Below are positions 10,800 to 21,659 of a DNA stretch of 64,000 bases, piece by piece (the stretch's first letter is position 1; each line of letters opens with the position of its first letter). This stretch comes from Littorina saxatilis (taxonomy: Eukaryota; Mollusca; Gastropoda; Littorinimorpha; Littorinidae). Made by a program: the position numbers and the translations under genes. Location: assembly GCF_037325665.1 (NCBI RefSeq), contig NC_090250.1, positions 21,565,392 to 21,629,391 of the forward strand, in the 5' to 3' direction. The notes below the pieces were generated by a model. The model made no database searches. It was not told the origin of the DNA and saw nothing but the letters and a program-made list of their open reading frames with translations.

Positions 10800-11284
10800 T
10801 TTGTTTGTTTGTTTGTTTGTTTATTTGTTGCTTAACGTCCAGCCGACTACGCAGAGCCATATCAGGACGAGGAAGGGGAGGATGAAGGGGGCCACTTGTC
10901 AAGCGATTCCTGTTTACAAATGCACTAACCCATTACTTGTGTCCCAGCAGGCTTTAGTAAAACTAAATTAATACCTACTGGAAGATTACCAGTTTCCAGT
11001 ATGTTAAAATAGGCTTAACCTATCTACTGCTGGACTTACATCAGAACACTAACAGATTAAACTATACATGAATCGCGAGACAAGCGGCAAGAGAAGAGAT
11101 TTTTGGAAAAAATACAGGTGAATGAGCAAGAAGGCAGAAAAAAGAAAAGAATTCATGAAGAAAAAGAGAGCATGACAGGAAAGAGGAACCAAAAATCTAC
11201 CTAACAGCAAACTAGAAAGCTCCTGCGGTTCCAAAAACAGGAGGGGCCTTTAATTTCATAACCGCAGTGCCCCACTGCGGGAAC
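10800..11284 (-). mobile_element. Family A/B-type SINE with target-site duplication
   Basis: It is flanked by ACTTGGGTATTTG at about 10787-10799 and 11286-11298. The left end has repeated TTTG units (minus-strand tail) and GCTTAACGTCCAGCCGACTA as in family B. The middle (GCCACTTGTCAAG, TACTGGAAGATTACCAG) resembles family A. It therefore links the two families. Confidence 0.75.
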
Positions 11285-11348
11285 TTGGGTATTTGTAAAT
11301 TATGCTTGTCCTCGTTAATTGTGAACAGGATGTATGTTTAGGCACAAA

Positions 11349-11572
11349 AAAGTCTGTTTACGGTAACATAGGCAAAAAAAAATAGGGTCGGAAGGTCGGG
11401 ATTTTTTTTTCTTCAAAAAACCGTATTTTTAAGTTATTTTGCCAAAAAAACAAAGACTTTTTTTTTTAAAATTTTCTCCCCAAATACCAAACAAAAAGTC
11501 TAGGGTCACGCAAAAAAATAGGGTCCGTCGGGATACCGTAAACAGACTCTTTTTTTGGGGGGGGAGGGGGGC
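11349..11572. mobile_element. MITE with GTCTGTTTACGGTAAC ends, copy 2
   Basis: It has the same layout as 8357-8583: GTCTGTTTACGGTAACATAG at the left, TACCGTAAACAGACT at the right, and ATAGGGTCGG-type motifs in the core. It is slightly more diverged. Confidence 0.75.
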
Positions 11573-11689
11573 CTTATATAAAGTTGAAAGTCAAGATTGG
11601 ATTTGTTTAGCCTTCGCGCTTGTGTGCATGTGTGTTGGACATCATAGAACACTGTATTATCTCAATTACGAGAAACTCGGGTGTGGTGA

Positions 11690-13290
11690 ATCATAATTAA
11701 GAACAACACCCGGCTTCAGATACCCCGCCGATCCGGAAGCATGTTCCGCCATTCAGGCGGAGGTGCGTCTTCTTCTACAGAAACAAGCTGTAGAGGAAGT
11801 CATCGATCGTCAATCCCCGGGGTTTTACGGAAGGCTTTTTTTCGTCCCAAAAGCGTCAGGGGGTTGGCGACCGGTGTTGGACTTGTCTCCTTTGAACGTC
11901 TTTCTTCAAAAGTTACCGTTCAAAATGGAGACTCCAGCATCTGTCAGAGAGGCTCTTCGTCCTTCGGACTGGGTCACCTCGATCGATCTGACAGATGCTT
12001 AATTTCACATTCTGATGCACAGGTCTGATCAAAAATGATTGCGGTTCCTGTGGGGCGACAGGGTGTTTCAGTTCAAGGCGCTGCCGTTCGGGCTCTCTCT
12101 AGCGCCTTAGATTTTCACCATGGTAGTGCGCCAGTTATGCGCACTGGTGCGTCAGCAGGGGATTCGTCTCAGAGTGTATCTCGACGATTGGTTGATTCTA
12201 AATCAACTCGAATCCCTTTGCAGACAGCACACCCAGATAGTCCTGCAAACAGCAAGGGACTTAGGATTCTCTGTGAATCAAGGGAAATCGGACTTGATCC
12301 CTTCCCAACGGTTCACATATCTGGGCATGGTGTTCGACACCCGAGTTTGGACCGTGTGTCCCGCTCAGCGGAGGATAGTCAAGTTACAAGATCTGGTCAG
12401 ATCGTTGTCAGACCTCCGTCACGCGCCAGTCAGGGTGCTGGCATCGATCCAGGGCCAGATGGAATCGATGTCTACCCTGATCCCTTTGGGCAGACTTCAC
12501 AAACGTCCGTTTCAGGCGTTTCTGAACTCTGCTTGGGATCCAGCCTCTCAGGGTTGGGACTTGTCCCTTCCCCTTCAAGATTGGTTTCAGGAGACAACAA
12601 GACAGTGGTTGGACACATCTTGGTTGACTCAAGGGGTCCCGATTTCGCTTCCTCCTCCAGAGATGCATCTGTTCACGGACGCTTCTCTTCAGGGTTGGGG
12701 AGCCCATCTAGAGGGACGCACAGCTTCGGGTCTTTGGGACCAAACTCAAAAGTTGATGCATATCAACGTTCTGGAGTTAGAAGCGGTGCGCCTGGGTCTT
12801 CTGGAATTTGTTTCCTCCCTCCAGGGCAAACAGGTGTTGGTGCACACAGACAACACAACTGTGGCTGCTTATCTAAACAAGCAGTGAGGCACGCGATCTC
12901 TTGTCCTGTCCAACAGGGCGTGCGAGATCATCACTTGGGCTTTTTTACCAGAAGATCACGATTTCAGCGAAATACCTGCCAGGTTGTCTGAATGTTCTAG
13001 CAGACTCCCTCAGTCGCTCGTCGCAGATCTGCATACAGAGTGGACGATCACGCACCAGTCGCTGCTACGTCTCTTGGCACAGGTGGACAAACCGATCATA
13101 GATCTGTTCGCCACACGTTTATCTCGGCGGCTCCCACTCTTTGTGTCTTCGGTTCCAGACCCGGAGGCTTGGGAGGTCAACGCAATGGGTCAATCGGGGC
13201 TGACATGAACGAGTTTCCGCCTGTGTTCAAGCAAAGGTCAGAACGTCATCTCAGGACGATACAAGACAAATATTCTTACTTGTTTTAAGC
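11690..13290 (+). mobile_element. DIRS-like retroelement fossil, RT and RNase H region
   Basis: This tyrosine-recombinase (DIRS) class fossil shows an RT region with SGGWRPVLDLSPLN, then a catalytic-type VYLDDWL stretch. An RNase H region follows with LFTDASLQGWGAHLEG and LVHTDNTTVAAYLNKQ, and then a segment with IDLFATRLSRRLPLFVS. The order RT-RNase H is as in DIRS elements. No terminal repeats or recombinase remain around it. It is broken, with several breaks, and truncated at both ends. It is moderately old. Confidence 0.85.
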
Positions 13291-13435
13291 CCTCACAACC
13301 GCAAAGGGTCAATCCGGTAGATCAAACGAACGAGCTTCCGTTCTTGTAAAATAACGGTCAGAGCGTCATCTCGGGACCATCAGAGAGTTAAGATTCGTAA
13401 CAGTTTTAAGCCCTCACAACCGCAATAAGTCACTT
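13207..13435. repeat. Tandem duplication of about 120 bp
   Basis: Two direct copies share GAACGAG-TTCCG, GTCAGA-CGTCATCTC and GTTTTAAGCCCTCACAACCG. It lies at the 3' edge of the DIRS-like fossil. Confidence 0.6.
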
Positions 13436-13597
13436 AGGGCTCAAACGATATTCCTGTCTTGTCACTGTTTCAGTTGAGACAAAACAAGCCATTTGCAAAT
13501 AACGACACAGCATCATATCCAAAGTCATTCCCATTCAATAGAACACTGCACCAATTCCCATCAGACCAGCTTTCGACCATTTCATCCATTTTCAAAA

Positions 13598-13850
13598 ACT
13601 TTCTTTTCTTTATTTAGTGTTTTACGTCGTTTTCAACCACGAAGGTTATATCGCGACGGGGGAAGGGGGGAGATGGGATAGAGCCACTTGTCAATTGTTT
13701 CTTGTTCACAAAAGCACTAATCAAAAATTTGCTCCAGGGGCTTGGAACGTAGTACAATATACTACCTTACTGGGAGAATGCAAGTTTCCAGTACAAAGGA
13801 CTTAACATTTCTTACATACTGCTTGACTAAAATCTTTACAAAAATTGAAT
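13598..13850 (-). repeat. Family A SINE copy, truncated
   Basis: The copy runs from CTTTATTTAGTGTTTTACGT to AAAATCTTTACAAAAATTGA. The GC-rich head end is missing. Confidence 0.75.
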
Positions 13851-14610
13851 ATATTTCAAAAACCAAAGTACAGTCATAGGAATGAGGCTAAAAATTACAG
13901 ATCCGTTCCTCTATTCTCGGTAGTTTTCAAGCCACATGCCTTGAGCATTCAAAGCCATGCCTGATTCTGTAACCAAGCATGAACAAATTACACTCCAACG
14001 GGGTAAAGGGTACAGTTCACACCTGTCTCACTTCCTTTCTAAATTTGTGAAGACATCAAGGGGTCCTGGCGAACAGTGCACAGTCTTTTGCCATACCACT
14101 CCCACCCCCTCCAGGAGAAAAAGTTAGTCTTGCCAACGCCCGAGCACACCCCGCCCAAGTCCCATTCTAAACTGAGCAAAAACATTATTGCACCCATTTT
14201 CACTCCGTAGACTCCTTCGCAGCGGTGTGTTGCGTGCCGCACGGGTGTTTGCACCCCGCACGCTGGAGCGGTAAGTTGAGTGGGGTTTGTGTCTCGATAA
14301 AACAGCTTCTTCTATAAACATTTCGTAACTTTGCACATTAAGATATGTCTTGTTAGATCTGTTAGTGTTTCTTCTACACGCCGATGTACTTTTTGGGTGC
14401 ATATTTTGTATATTATAGCCGTGATTCTGTAAAATATCACGCCTGTAACTGCACAGAAGCAAATTTCGTAGCATTCGCAACAAATTACTGGTGTAAACTT
14501 TAATGTGAAGAACTGCCATCAGTTCCACAAAAACCTGAACCTTTCTGCAGTACTGAGGCCGAGTTTCAAGCTTCTAGGACCTTGCAGACAGCGAAAAGCA
14601 TTCGGAGAAT
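13851..14610. other. Nothing recognised
   Basis: I see no gene or repeat family. Short open frames on the minus strand have no recognisable domain. Confidence 0.4.
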
Positions 14611-15092
14611 GAGAATTTTTTGGCCAAAAATGTATAGTTTTGGCCAAAAACGGCAGTTTTGGCCAAAAAAGCAAAGTTTTGGCCAAAAAAGTATAGTTTT
14701 GGCCAAAAACGCCAGTTTTGGGCGTTTTGGCCAAAAAAGCAAAGTTTTGGCCAAAAAAGCAAAGGTTTGGCCAAAAAAGTATAGTTTTGGCCAAAAACGT
14801 CAGTTTTGGCCCAAAACGCCAGTTTGGGCCAAAAAAGCAAAGTTTTGGCCAAAAAAGTAAAGTTTTGGCGAAAAACGCCAGTTTTGGCCAAATACGCCAG
14901 TTTTGGCCAAAAAAGCAAAGTTTTGGCCTAAAAAGTACAGTTTTGGCCAAAAAACGCCAGTTTTGGCCAGAAACGCCAGTTTTGGCCAAAAAAGCTAAGT
15001 TTTGGCCAAAAAAGTATAGTTTTGGCCAAAAACGCCAGTTTTGGCCAAAAAAGCAAAGTTTTGGCAAAAAAAAGATTTGGCCAAAAAAGTGA
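14611..15092. repeat. Minisatellite based on TTTTGGCCAAAAA
   Basis: About 23 units of 20-21 bp share the palindromic core TTTTGGCCAAAA. They differ in a 3-5 base linker that comes in a few types (AGCAAAG, AGTATAG, CGCCAG). Because units are mostly 20-21 bp, both strands stay open for long stretches. The minus strand has a 215-codon frame (14519-15166) of FWPKLCFFGQN-like repeats. This openness follows from the repeat itself and is not evidence of a gene. Confidence 0.85.
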
Positions 15093-15854
15093 ATATTGTC
15101 CACCAGCGCCAGCAAATACAAATGATTTGGCCCAAAAAAGATTTGGCATTTGCTCACCAAAATCATCCTCCATTTTCGGACGAAGGCTTAGTTAGTTAGC
15201 TGTTGCTTTTCGGGTCCAGCGGACCATAATCACACCGTATAGAGTAGGCTAGGGCAAAATCGGTCAAGATTCACTTCCGGGAGCACGCACGGGCAGACGC
15301 TTGGTAAGTTTTTTCCTGTTTTCTTAAAGTAAACCCCGTTTTACACCCTGTGCTGCACCCGAGCGTTTGTAGACAGATGTCAGGTAACGTCTGCTATAAT
15401 TTTATGATGGCTGATGCTGTATTTGTGGCAAAAACTTGCAATGAAACCGTCAGTCGGGAGCTAAAGTCCGGATGCGGACCAGATTTGGATGGCTACGGTC
15501 AAGATTGTTTACTTTTTAGGACCATTTTCGTCTGTTTTCTCGTTATATTTTGCACTCTGGCATATTCACGCATTAAACCCAACACTCTTCTCGCTTTTTG
15601 CATCAATAGAAAATCTATGTCTGCTTTAGATCTCCGTACTTGAGCATCAGCATTCACTTTATTCATTGCACTATGTATTGAAGGCTAAAGTCCATCTCAT
15701 TTCAGCCCAGAACAGCTAAAGGGCTAAAGTCCAGAACAAAAAGAGAAAGACGTCTTTGTGTTTGATTTATGCATGCTATAAGCCCAGTTTGATTGATGTG
15801 CAATGTATGACATACTCTTGAGAAAACACAGCAATGTCTTTGCATTGTAGTAAT

Positions 15855-15921
15855 ACTACTACTACTACTACTAATTCTACTACTACTACTACTACTGCTA
15901 CTACTAATATAATCATCATAA

Positions 15922-15952
<31 letters not shown>

Positions 15953-15985
15953 AAGAAGAAGAAGAAGAAGAAGAAGAAGAAGAAT
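15855..15985. repeat. (TAC)n and (GAA)n microsatellites
   Basis: An imperfect TAC array is followed by a GAA array, between arm 1 and the zinc-finger frame of the foldback element. Confidence 0.9.
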
Positions 15986-16154
15986 TAATAGCATTTATAA
16001 AGCGCATTTCTGTATACCTCAATGTGCTGATGGGGGTCTTCAGTTTGAATTTCACCCTTTGAACTCTTGGCTTGATGTTGAAATACCAAAACATTGCTTT
16101 CACTATAGCATGGGTATAACTATTTTAAGAATGTGTTGTTCCTTGTTCCAGCTG

Positions 16155-16319
16155 ATGGACATCAGATGCTACTACTGCGAGTGCAAATTTGACTCAATCA
16201 GAGTCGTCAAAGAACACCTGGAGTCAAATCATTCAGATAAACAGCCCAAATTTCGTCAATTGACCATTGATGAAAAAACAGGGAAACATTTGCTAATTAG
16301 CAAAAGTTTCAAGTACTGA
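16155..16319 (+). CDS. Zinc-finger reading frame inside the foldback element
   Basis: The 54-codon frame starts at ATG 16155 and ends TGA 16317-16319. It encodes MDIRCYYCECKFDSIRVVKE, then HLESNH and SDKQPKFRQLTIDEKTGKHL. The C-x2-C-x12-H-x4-H spacing (C5, C8, H21, H26) fits a C2H2-type finger. Just upstream is TGTTCCTTGTTCCAG, a good splice acceptor, so this may be an exon of a longer element protein, for example a transposase DNA-binding end. I recognise no named family with certainty. The start could equally be the acceptor at 16151. Confidence 0.5.
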   Translation: MDIRCYYCECKFDSIRVVKEHLESNHSDKQPKFRQLTIDEKTGKHLLISKSFKY

Positions 16320-16474
16320 TAAATCAGCCATCTGCAAAAAGCAAAACCTCGCACAATGTTAAACATTTGAACTATCGAGACAAATGAAAGGGCTGAATCC
16401 CATCCCCTACAATGCAAAAACATTGCTGTGTTTTCTCAAGAGTATGTCATACATTGCACACCAATCAAACTGGG

Positions 16475-16664
16475 CGAATAACAACTGTGTGAATGGTGCT
16501 ATACTGAATGAAAGAGTGTGACATGAAGTTCTTGTACATCATTGTAAAGAGTGTGAATGACGTTTTAGTTTAGATGTCAAGCGCTTAGAGCAAGCCTTTT
16601 TAACGAAAGTTTTTGATTTAGCGCTATATAAATGTTCTTCTTCTTATTATTATTATTATTATTA
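16475..16664 (+). repeat. LINE/SINE 3' tail inserted in arm 2
   Basis: The arms match on both sides of this block (CAAACTGGGC | TATAGCA). The block ends GCGCTATATAAATG then (ATT)n, the same kind of tail as at 10520-10740. It therefore inserted after the arms were formed. Confidence 0.65.
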
Positions 16665-17202
16665 TAGCACGCATAAATCAAACACAAAGACTTCTTTATC
16701 TTTTTGTTCTGGACTTTAGCCCTTTAGCTGTTCTGGGCTGAAATGAGATGGACTTTAGCCTTCAATGAATAAAGTGAATGCTGATGCCCAAGTACGGAGA
16801 TCTAAAGCGGACATAGATTTTCTATTGATGCAAAAAGTGAGAAGAGCGTTGGGTTTAATGCGTGAATATGCCAGAGTGCAAAATATAACGAGAAAACAGA
16901 CGAAAATGGTCCTAAAAAGTAAACAATCTTGACCGTAGCCATCCAAATCTGGTCCGCATCCGGACTTTAGCTCCCGACTGACGATTTTATTGCAAGTTTT
17001 TGCCACAAATACAGCATCAGCCATCATAAAATTATAGCAGACGTTACCTGACATCTGTCTACAAACGCTCGGGTGCAGCACAGGGTGTAAAACGGGGTTT
17101 ACTTTAAGAAAACAGGAAAAAACTTACCAAGCGTCTGCCCGTGCGTGCTCCCGGAAGTGAATCTTGACCGATTTTGCCCTAGCCTACTCTATACGGTGTG
17201 AT

Positions 17203-17852
17203 AATAGGCCAAATCAGGACGCAGTGAGTTGAACACATCATTGAAGAGAGGAAAGTGTCACGTGGCACGCCAAAAGCCGCCACACGACATGGCAGGTGCT
17301 CTTTGCCGAGTCCTGACCTGTAAAACCATGTCATTTTCACTCGGGCCGATTCACAGAAGCACATTTTGTCCCACTGGAATGTTCCTTTTGTCCAGGCACA
17401 AATCTGTCACTGTCGGTGTCCTACAATCTGTTTTTCTTTTTGCGAATTCACAGGAACACGTCAGGCCACCCTGTCTCTTCCACATTCTTCCAATGAGTGT
17501 CAAAAAACCGTGCGCATGCGCTCTCAGGCCGGCTGTGAACTGGTCCGTGCGGTTTATAACGCACGTGCAAAACGCAACATACTTTTTTTTATCACGGCCT
17601 TGCCTCAGAGGGTATAGCTCGGTTTCGCAGAGAACACAGGCCAGGCTAGGCGTTTGGTTCTTTATTTGTTCGTTCGTTTGTTCGTTTGTATGTTTCCTTG
17701 TTTATTTGTGTTTGTCTGTTTGTTTAGGGCATCACGTTCTTTGCGCAGCAAATAAGTAGCTGCCAAGCAAAATGTGTCTTCTTAACTTGTATTCCCCAAA
17801 AAATCTATTTTTATCACGTAAAGGGGGGAGCGGTGTCGGATAGAAGGAGATA
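17203..17852. other. Nothing recognised
   Basis: The first few bases finish the split GGTCCAGCGGACCAT repeat. After that I see no gene. The 176-codon frame at 17229-17759 has no domain and ends in TTTG-type simple sequence. Confidence 0.4.
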
Positions 17853-18694
17853 AACAAGTCGCGTAAGGCGAAATTACTACATTTAGTCAAGCTGTGGAAC
17901 TCACAGAATGAAACTGAACGCACTGCATTTTTTCACAATGACCGTAGTCCGCCGCTAGTGCAAAAGGCAGTAAAAGTGACGAGCCTGTTTAGCGCGGTAG
18001 CGGTTGCGCTGTGCTGCATAGCACGCTTTACTGTACCTCTCTTCGTTTTAACTTTCTGAGCGTGTTTTTAATCCAAACATATAACATCTATATGTTTTTG
18101 GAATCAGGAACCGACAAGAAATAAGATGAAATTGTTTTTAAAACGATTTCGGAAATTTAATTTTAATCATAATTTTTATATTTTTCATATTTATATGTTT
18201 TTGGAATCAGAAAATGATGAAGAATAAAATAAAAGTAATTTTGGATCGTTTTATAAACAAATAATTTTAATTACAATTTTCAGATTTTTAATGACCAAAG
18301 TCATAAATTAATTTTTAAGCCTCCATGCTGAAATGCAATACCGAAGTCCGGCCTTCGTCGAAGATTGCTTGGCCAAAATTTCAATCAATTTGATTGAAAA
18401 ATGAGGGTGTGACAGTGCCGCCTCAACTTTTACAAAAAGCCGGATATGACGTCATAAAAGACATTTATCGAAACAATGAAAAAAACGTCCGGGGATATCA
18501 TACCCAGGAACTCTCATGTAAAATTTCATAAAGATCGGTCCAGTAGTTTACTCTGAATCGCTCTACACACACACACGCACAGACACACACACACACACAC
18601 ACAGACACACAGACACACATACACCACGACCCTCGTCTCGATTCCCCCTCTATGTTAAAACATTTAGTCAAAACTTGACTAAATGTAAAAAGCC
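17853..18694 (+). repeat. Family F repeat, full-length copy
   Basis: The left end is AACAAGTCGCGTAAGGCGAA followed by ACATTTAGTCAAG. The right end is a hairpin of ACATTTAGTCAA against TTGACTAAATGT at about 18659-18685. ACATTTAGTCAAG is thus present in both orientations at the two ends. A (CA)n tract lies near the 3' end. At 842 bp with no protein, it is probably a non-autonomous DNA element. Other copies are at 10069 and, inverted, at 27696. Confidence 0.75.
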
Positions 18695-18859
18695 CTTCAG
18701 AGAAAAAGCTTTACATTCTGCACGCTGTGAGACGAAAGGGTAATTGCCGTGAATTATCCCATGAAAGCTCGCTGATTTTTTTTTCCAATATTAGACTCAC
18801 GCAAAGTTGTCTGAAGCCGGATGGGTTTGAAAAGTACAGGCAAGCTTAAAACCCATTTC

Positions 18860-18975
18860 GAACTGTCCTCTCCCCCCCCCCCCCCCCCCTCCCTTATAAG
18901 CTTATAGACGCTCACCTCGACGCTTACCCTCTTCGCCCCCCCCCCCTCCCCCACCCCCCCCCCCCCCCACCACCG
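18860..18975. repeat. Poly-C tracts
   Basis: Three runs of C are separated by short unique sequence. Exact lengths in such tracts are often unreliable in assemblies. Confidence 0.8.
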
Positions 18976-19118
18976 CCACCACAATCGTTGGTTTAAACAC
19001 AATCTAATTCAAAATACATGACATGAAACAACTGACAATTAAGTAGATGTGCAACGCCAAGGCACTGCATACCCCAGCGAAAGAAAAACTTCTCTCTTAC
19101 TCTCTCTCTTTCTCTCTC

Positions 19119-19119
19119 T

Positions 19120-19168
<49 letters not shown>

Positions 19169-19169
19169 G

Positions 19170-19210
<41 letters not shown>

Positions 19211-19519
19211 GCGCACACAAACACACCCCTGGGACTGGTTGGTCCGGTGTCAGAATACTGTGACTGGGTGAGACATGAAGCCTGTGCTGCGACTTCTGTC
19301 TTGTGTGTGGCGCACGTTATATGTCAAAGCAGCACCGCCCTGATATGGCCATTCGTGGTCGGCTGGGCGTTAAGCAAACAAACAAACAAATACGCACATA
19401 GACAGTCGAACACACACACCTTTACAAACAAACACCATATACACACAAACATACACACAAACTCAGACACACACAAACATACACACAAACACACACACAC
19501 ACACACTCTCTCTCTCTCT

Positions 19520-19558
<39 letters not shown>

Positions 19559-19975
19559 CAAGTCACACACACACACATACACACACTCACTCACACGCAC
19601 TCACTCACTCTCTCACAAAAACTTCATACACACAAAACACACACCCATACGCACATATGGACAGACGGACATACACACCTTTACAAACAAACACACATAC
19701 ACGCACACACATACACTTATGCCCACACACACACTCACACACACACGAGTACAGACTCATGCACGCGTGCGCGCACACACACACACACACACCACACACA
19801 TACGAGTACAGACTCAAGCACGCGTGCGCACACACACACACACACCCACACACACACACACAAACAAATACACACACACACACGCACACGAGTACCTACA
19901 CATACACACACACACACACACACAGTAACACTAACACATGTGCACAAAATGAACACAAACACACACACACTGCGC
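19119..19975. repeat. Long (CA)n-rich microsatellite region
   Basis: CA dinucleotide repeats with CACG, CT and ACAAA variants run for about 850 bp, interrupted by a family B SINE at 19231-19395. Open frames of Thr-His or Cys-Val repeats here are simple-sequence artefacts. Confidence 0.9.
19231..19395 (+). mobile_element. Family B SINE, 5'-truncated
   Basis: It is the inverted match of 38588-38880, from ACTGGTTGGTCCGGTGTCAG to GTCGGCTGGGCGTTAAGCAAACAAA. It ends in an (AAAC)n tail, so the element is in plus orientation. It lies within the CA tract. Confidence 0.8.
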
Positions 19976-20357
19976 GAGAGAGAAAGACTTCAGGGAGGCA
20001 TGACGTCATGATGCATTAATTGACGTCAAAGACTTTCGACCGTGACGTATTCTTCTTACGCGAGCTTTATCCATAGACTTGGAAACTACGGAATTTCTAC
20101 CCGTCCAAAACGGCCTTGGGTGGCGTTTGCTGAAAAAATGGGGGCGACTATTGCACCCACCGTATTTTTGTTAGTATGGTCCCAATTTTTGGTGAACTTC
20201 CATCTCCAACTGTAGCACGTAGCCGGGCACAAAGAATCCTTCTTTATCATGTATTATTCGGTATGCACATTTCTCAAGTCGATTACAGTATAGCGTTCAC
20301 GGGATACCTCCAGCTTCGCTGGGATAATGCAGCTTGGACACGAACTCAAGCAAATGC
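19976..20357. other. Nothing recognised
   Basis: There is no gene or repeat family that I can name. The sequence continues at 21029, after the SINE insertion. Confidence 0.4.
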
Positions 20358-20368
20358 TTATTTGACGT

Positions 20369-21017
20369 CTTTCTTTCTTTCTTTATTTGGTGTTTAACGT
20401 CGTTTTCAACCACGAAGGTTATATCGCGACGAGGGAAAGGGGGGAGATGGGATAGGGGAAAGGGGGGGAGGGAGATGGGATAGAGCCACTTGTTAAGTGT
20501 TTCTTGTTCACAAAAGCACTAATCAAAAAATTGCTCCAGGGGCTTGCAACGTAGTACAATATATGACCTTACTGGGAGAATGCAAGTTTCCAGTACAAAG
20601 GACTAAACATTTCTTACATACTGCTTGACTAAAATCTTCACAAACATTGACTATATTCTATACAAGAACCACTTAACAAGGGTAAAAGGAGAAACAGAAT
20701 CCGTTAGTCGCCTCATACGACATGCGGGGTGCAGAGAAATAAGGATGTGGAAAAGAAGACTTTTGGTAAGTGAAATAAAGGTGATGAATCCAGTCAGGTA
20801 GAAATAAGACAACAAGAAAAGAATTAGAAAACTGCAGGGAATAGTAGGGAGAGTTTTCTTGGAAGGAAATATAGGTGAAAGGACTGGTAAGGCAGAAATA
20901 AGACAAAAGATGAGAAGAAACAGAACCGTTAGTCGCCTCTTACGACATGCTGGGTAGCATCGGGTACATTCTTTCTAGTCCCAACCAATATGGGACTCCC
21001 CCTAACCCGCGGGGGGT
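20369..21017 (-). mobile_element. Family A SINE, longest copy, with target-site duplication
   Basis: It is flanked by TTATTTGACGT at 20358-20368 and 21018-21028. It contains the common family A body plus a second block (GAGAAATAAGGATGTGGAAA to AGGCAGAAATAAGACA) that also occurs at 325-510. The head ends with CCCCCTAACCCGCGGGGGG. It gives the fullest picture of the family at about 650 bp. Confidence 0.85.
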
Positions 21018-21179
21018 TTATTTGACGTGACCATATCGTTGTTGAGTCAGTGCTTCGTTACCATCTCATCGAATCTCTCAAACATAAGAGCACAGTCAGT
21101 CCTTCCCTTGTAATTCATTCCGCTCATCCTCTCAGATCCGACCAGGTTTTTTACATGGGAAAAGGCCATCCCGCAGCCC

Positions 21180-21659
21180 TCTCCTTTTTCTTCAAAAATG
21201 TTTTATTTTAAGCAATTTTACATTTTGTCATGCAATGCATAGAAGTCACATAATAATAGAGTGGATGTGGCGGATAAAGACATATTCAATACAATATACA
21301 GTACAAACATACATGTATTATGGTAAATATTGTTCCACAAGGGTGAAGTATGAAGCCCACTTCAGCATACATTTTCCGTAATTCAGTTCTGTACAGTGGA
21401 TGTGTTTATCAATCTTGTATGAGTAGGCCAGTTCCATTAAAAAAAAGTTCAATGTTGGCTTTACTATTCTACATTTGTATGCACAAAATTTGGCTTGCAA
21501 TAAAATACAATCAAAACCTTCATCAGTGTTTATTATGCCGTCATGTCCAAATAATACAAGCGTGGGGTTTAACTCAAGCCTGCTGCAGTTCAAACATTGA
21601 TCTTTCATACACAGCCCCCTACTTAGACACATACCAAAAGTCAACATCCTGACTGCTTT
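21180..21659 (-). mobile_element. LINE C-terminal fragment
   Basis: The minus-strand frame 21318-21647 contains LVLFGHDGIINTDEGFDCIL, then AKFCAYKCRIVKPTLNFF and IDKHIHCTELNYGKCMLKW. This resembles the C-terminal tail of CR1/Jockey-type LINE ORF2. The 5' side ends abruptly at the foldback element at 21660. There is no RT, so it is dead. Confidence 0.5.

Larger units (their letters stand above)
15229..17202. mobile_element. Foldback element with arms of about 620 bp and a zinc-finger frame
   Basis: Arm 1 (about 15229-15850) and arm 2 (about 16409-17202) are inverted copies that begin ATCACACCGTATAGAGTAGG. Arm 2 is interrupted by about 190 bp at 16475-16664. The element sits in the GGTCCAGCGGACCAT repeat, and the uninterrupted site is visible at 4377-4493 and 4955-5057. 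Both arms keep a matching open frame of about 97-108 codons. The centre holds trinucleotide microsatellites and a C2H2-like zinc-finger frame. There is no transposase, so it is non-autonomous or decayed. Confidence 0.85.

Noticed and set aside
12035-12991. 318-codon frame in the DIRS-like region
   Set aside because: It is a shadow frame. The recognisable RT/RNase H text is in other frames.
14519-15166. 215-codon minus-strand frame with FWPKLCFFGQN repeats
   Set aside because: The frame stays open because the repeat unit lacks stops. There is no start context, splice signals or non-repeat domain to support a gene.
15834-16103. Ser- and Arg-repeat frames on both strands
   Set aside because: They are translations of TAC and GAA microsatellites. 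Only the zinc-finger part past 16150 was kept.
17229-17759. 176-codon plus-strand frame
   Set aside because: There is no recognisable domain, the composition is mixed, and it ends in TTTG-type simple sequence.
19049-20011. 320-codon frame rich in Thr and His
   Set aside because: It is a translation of (CA)n simple sequence with a SINE in the middle.
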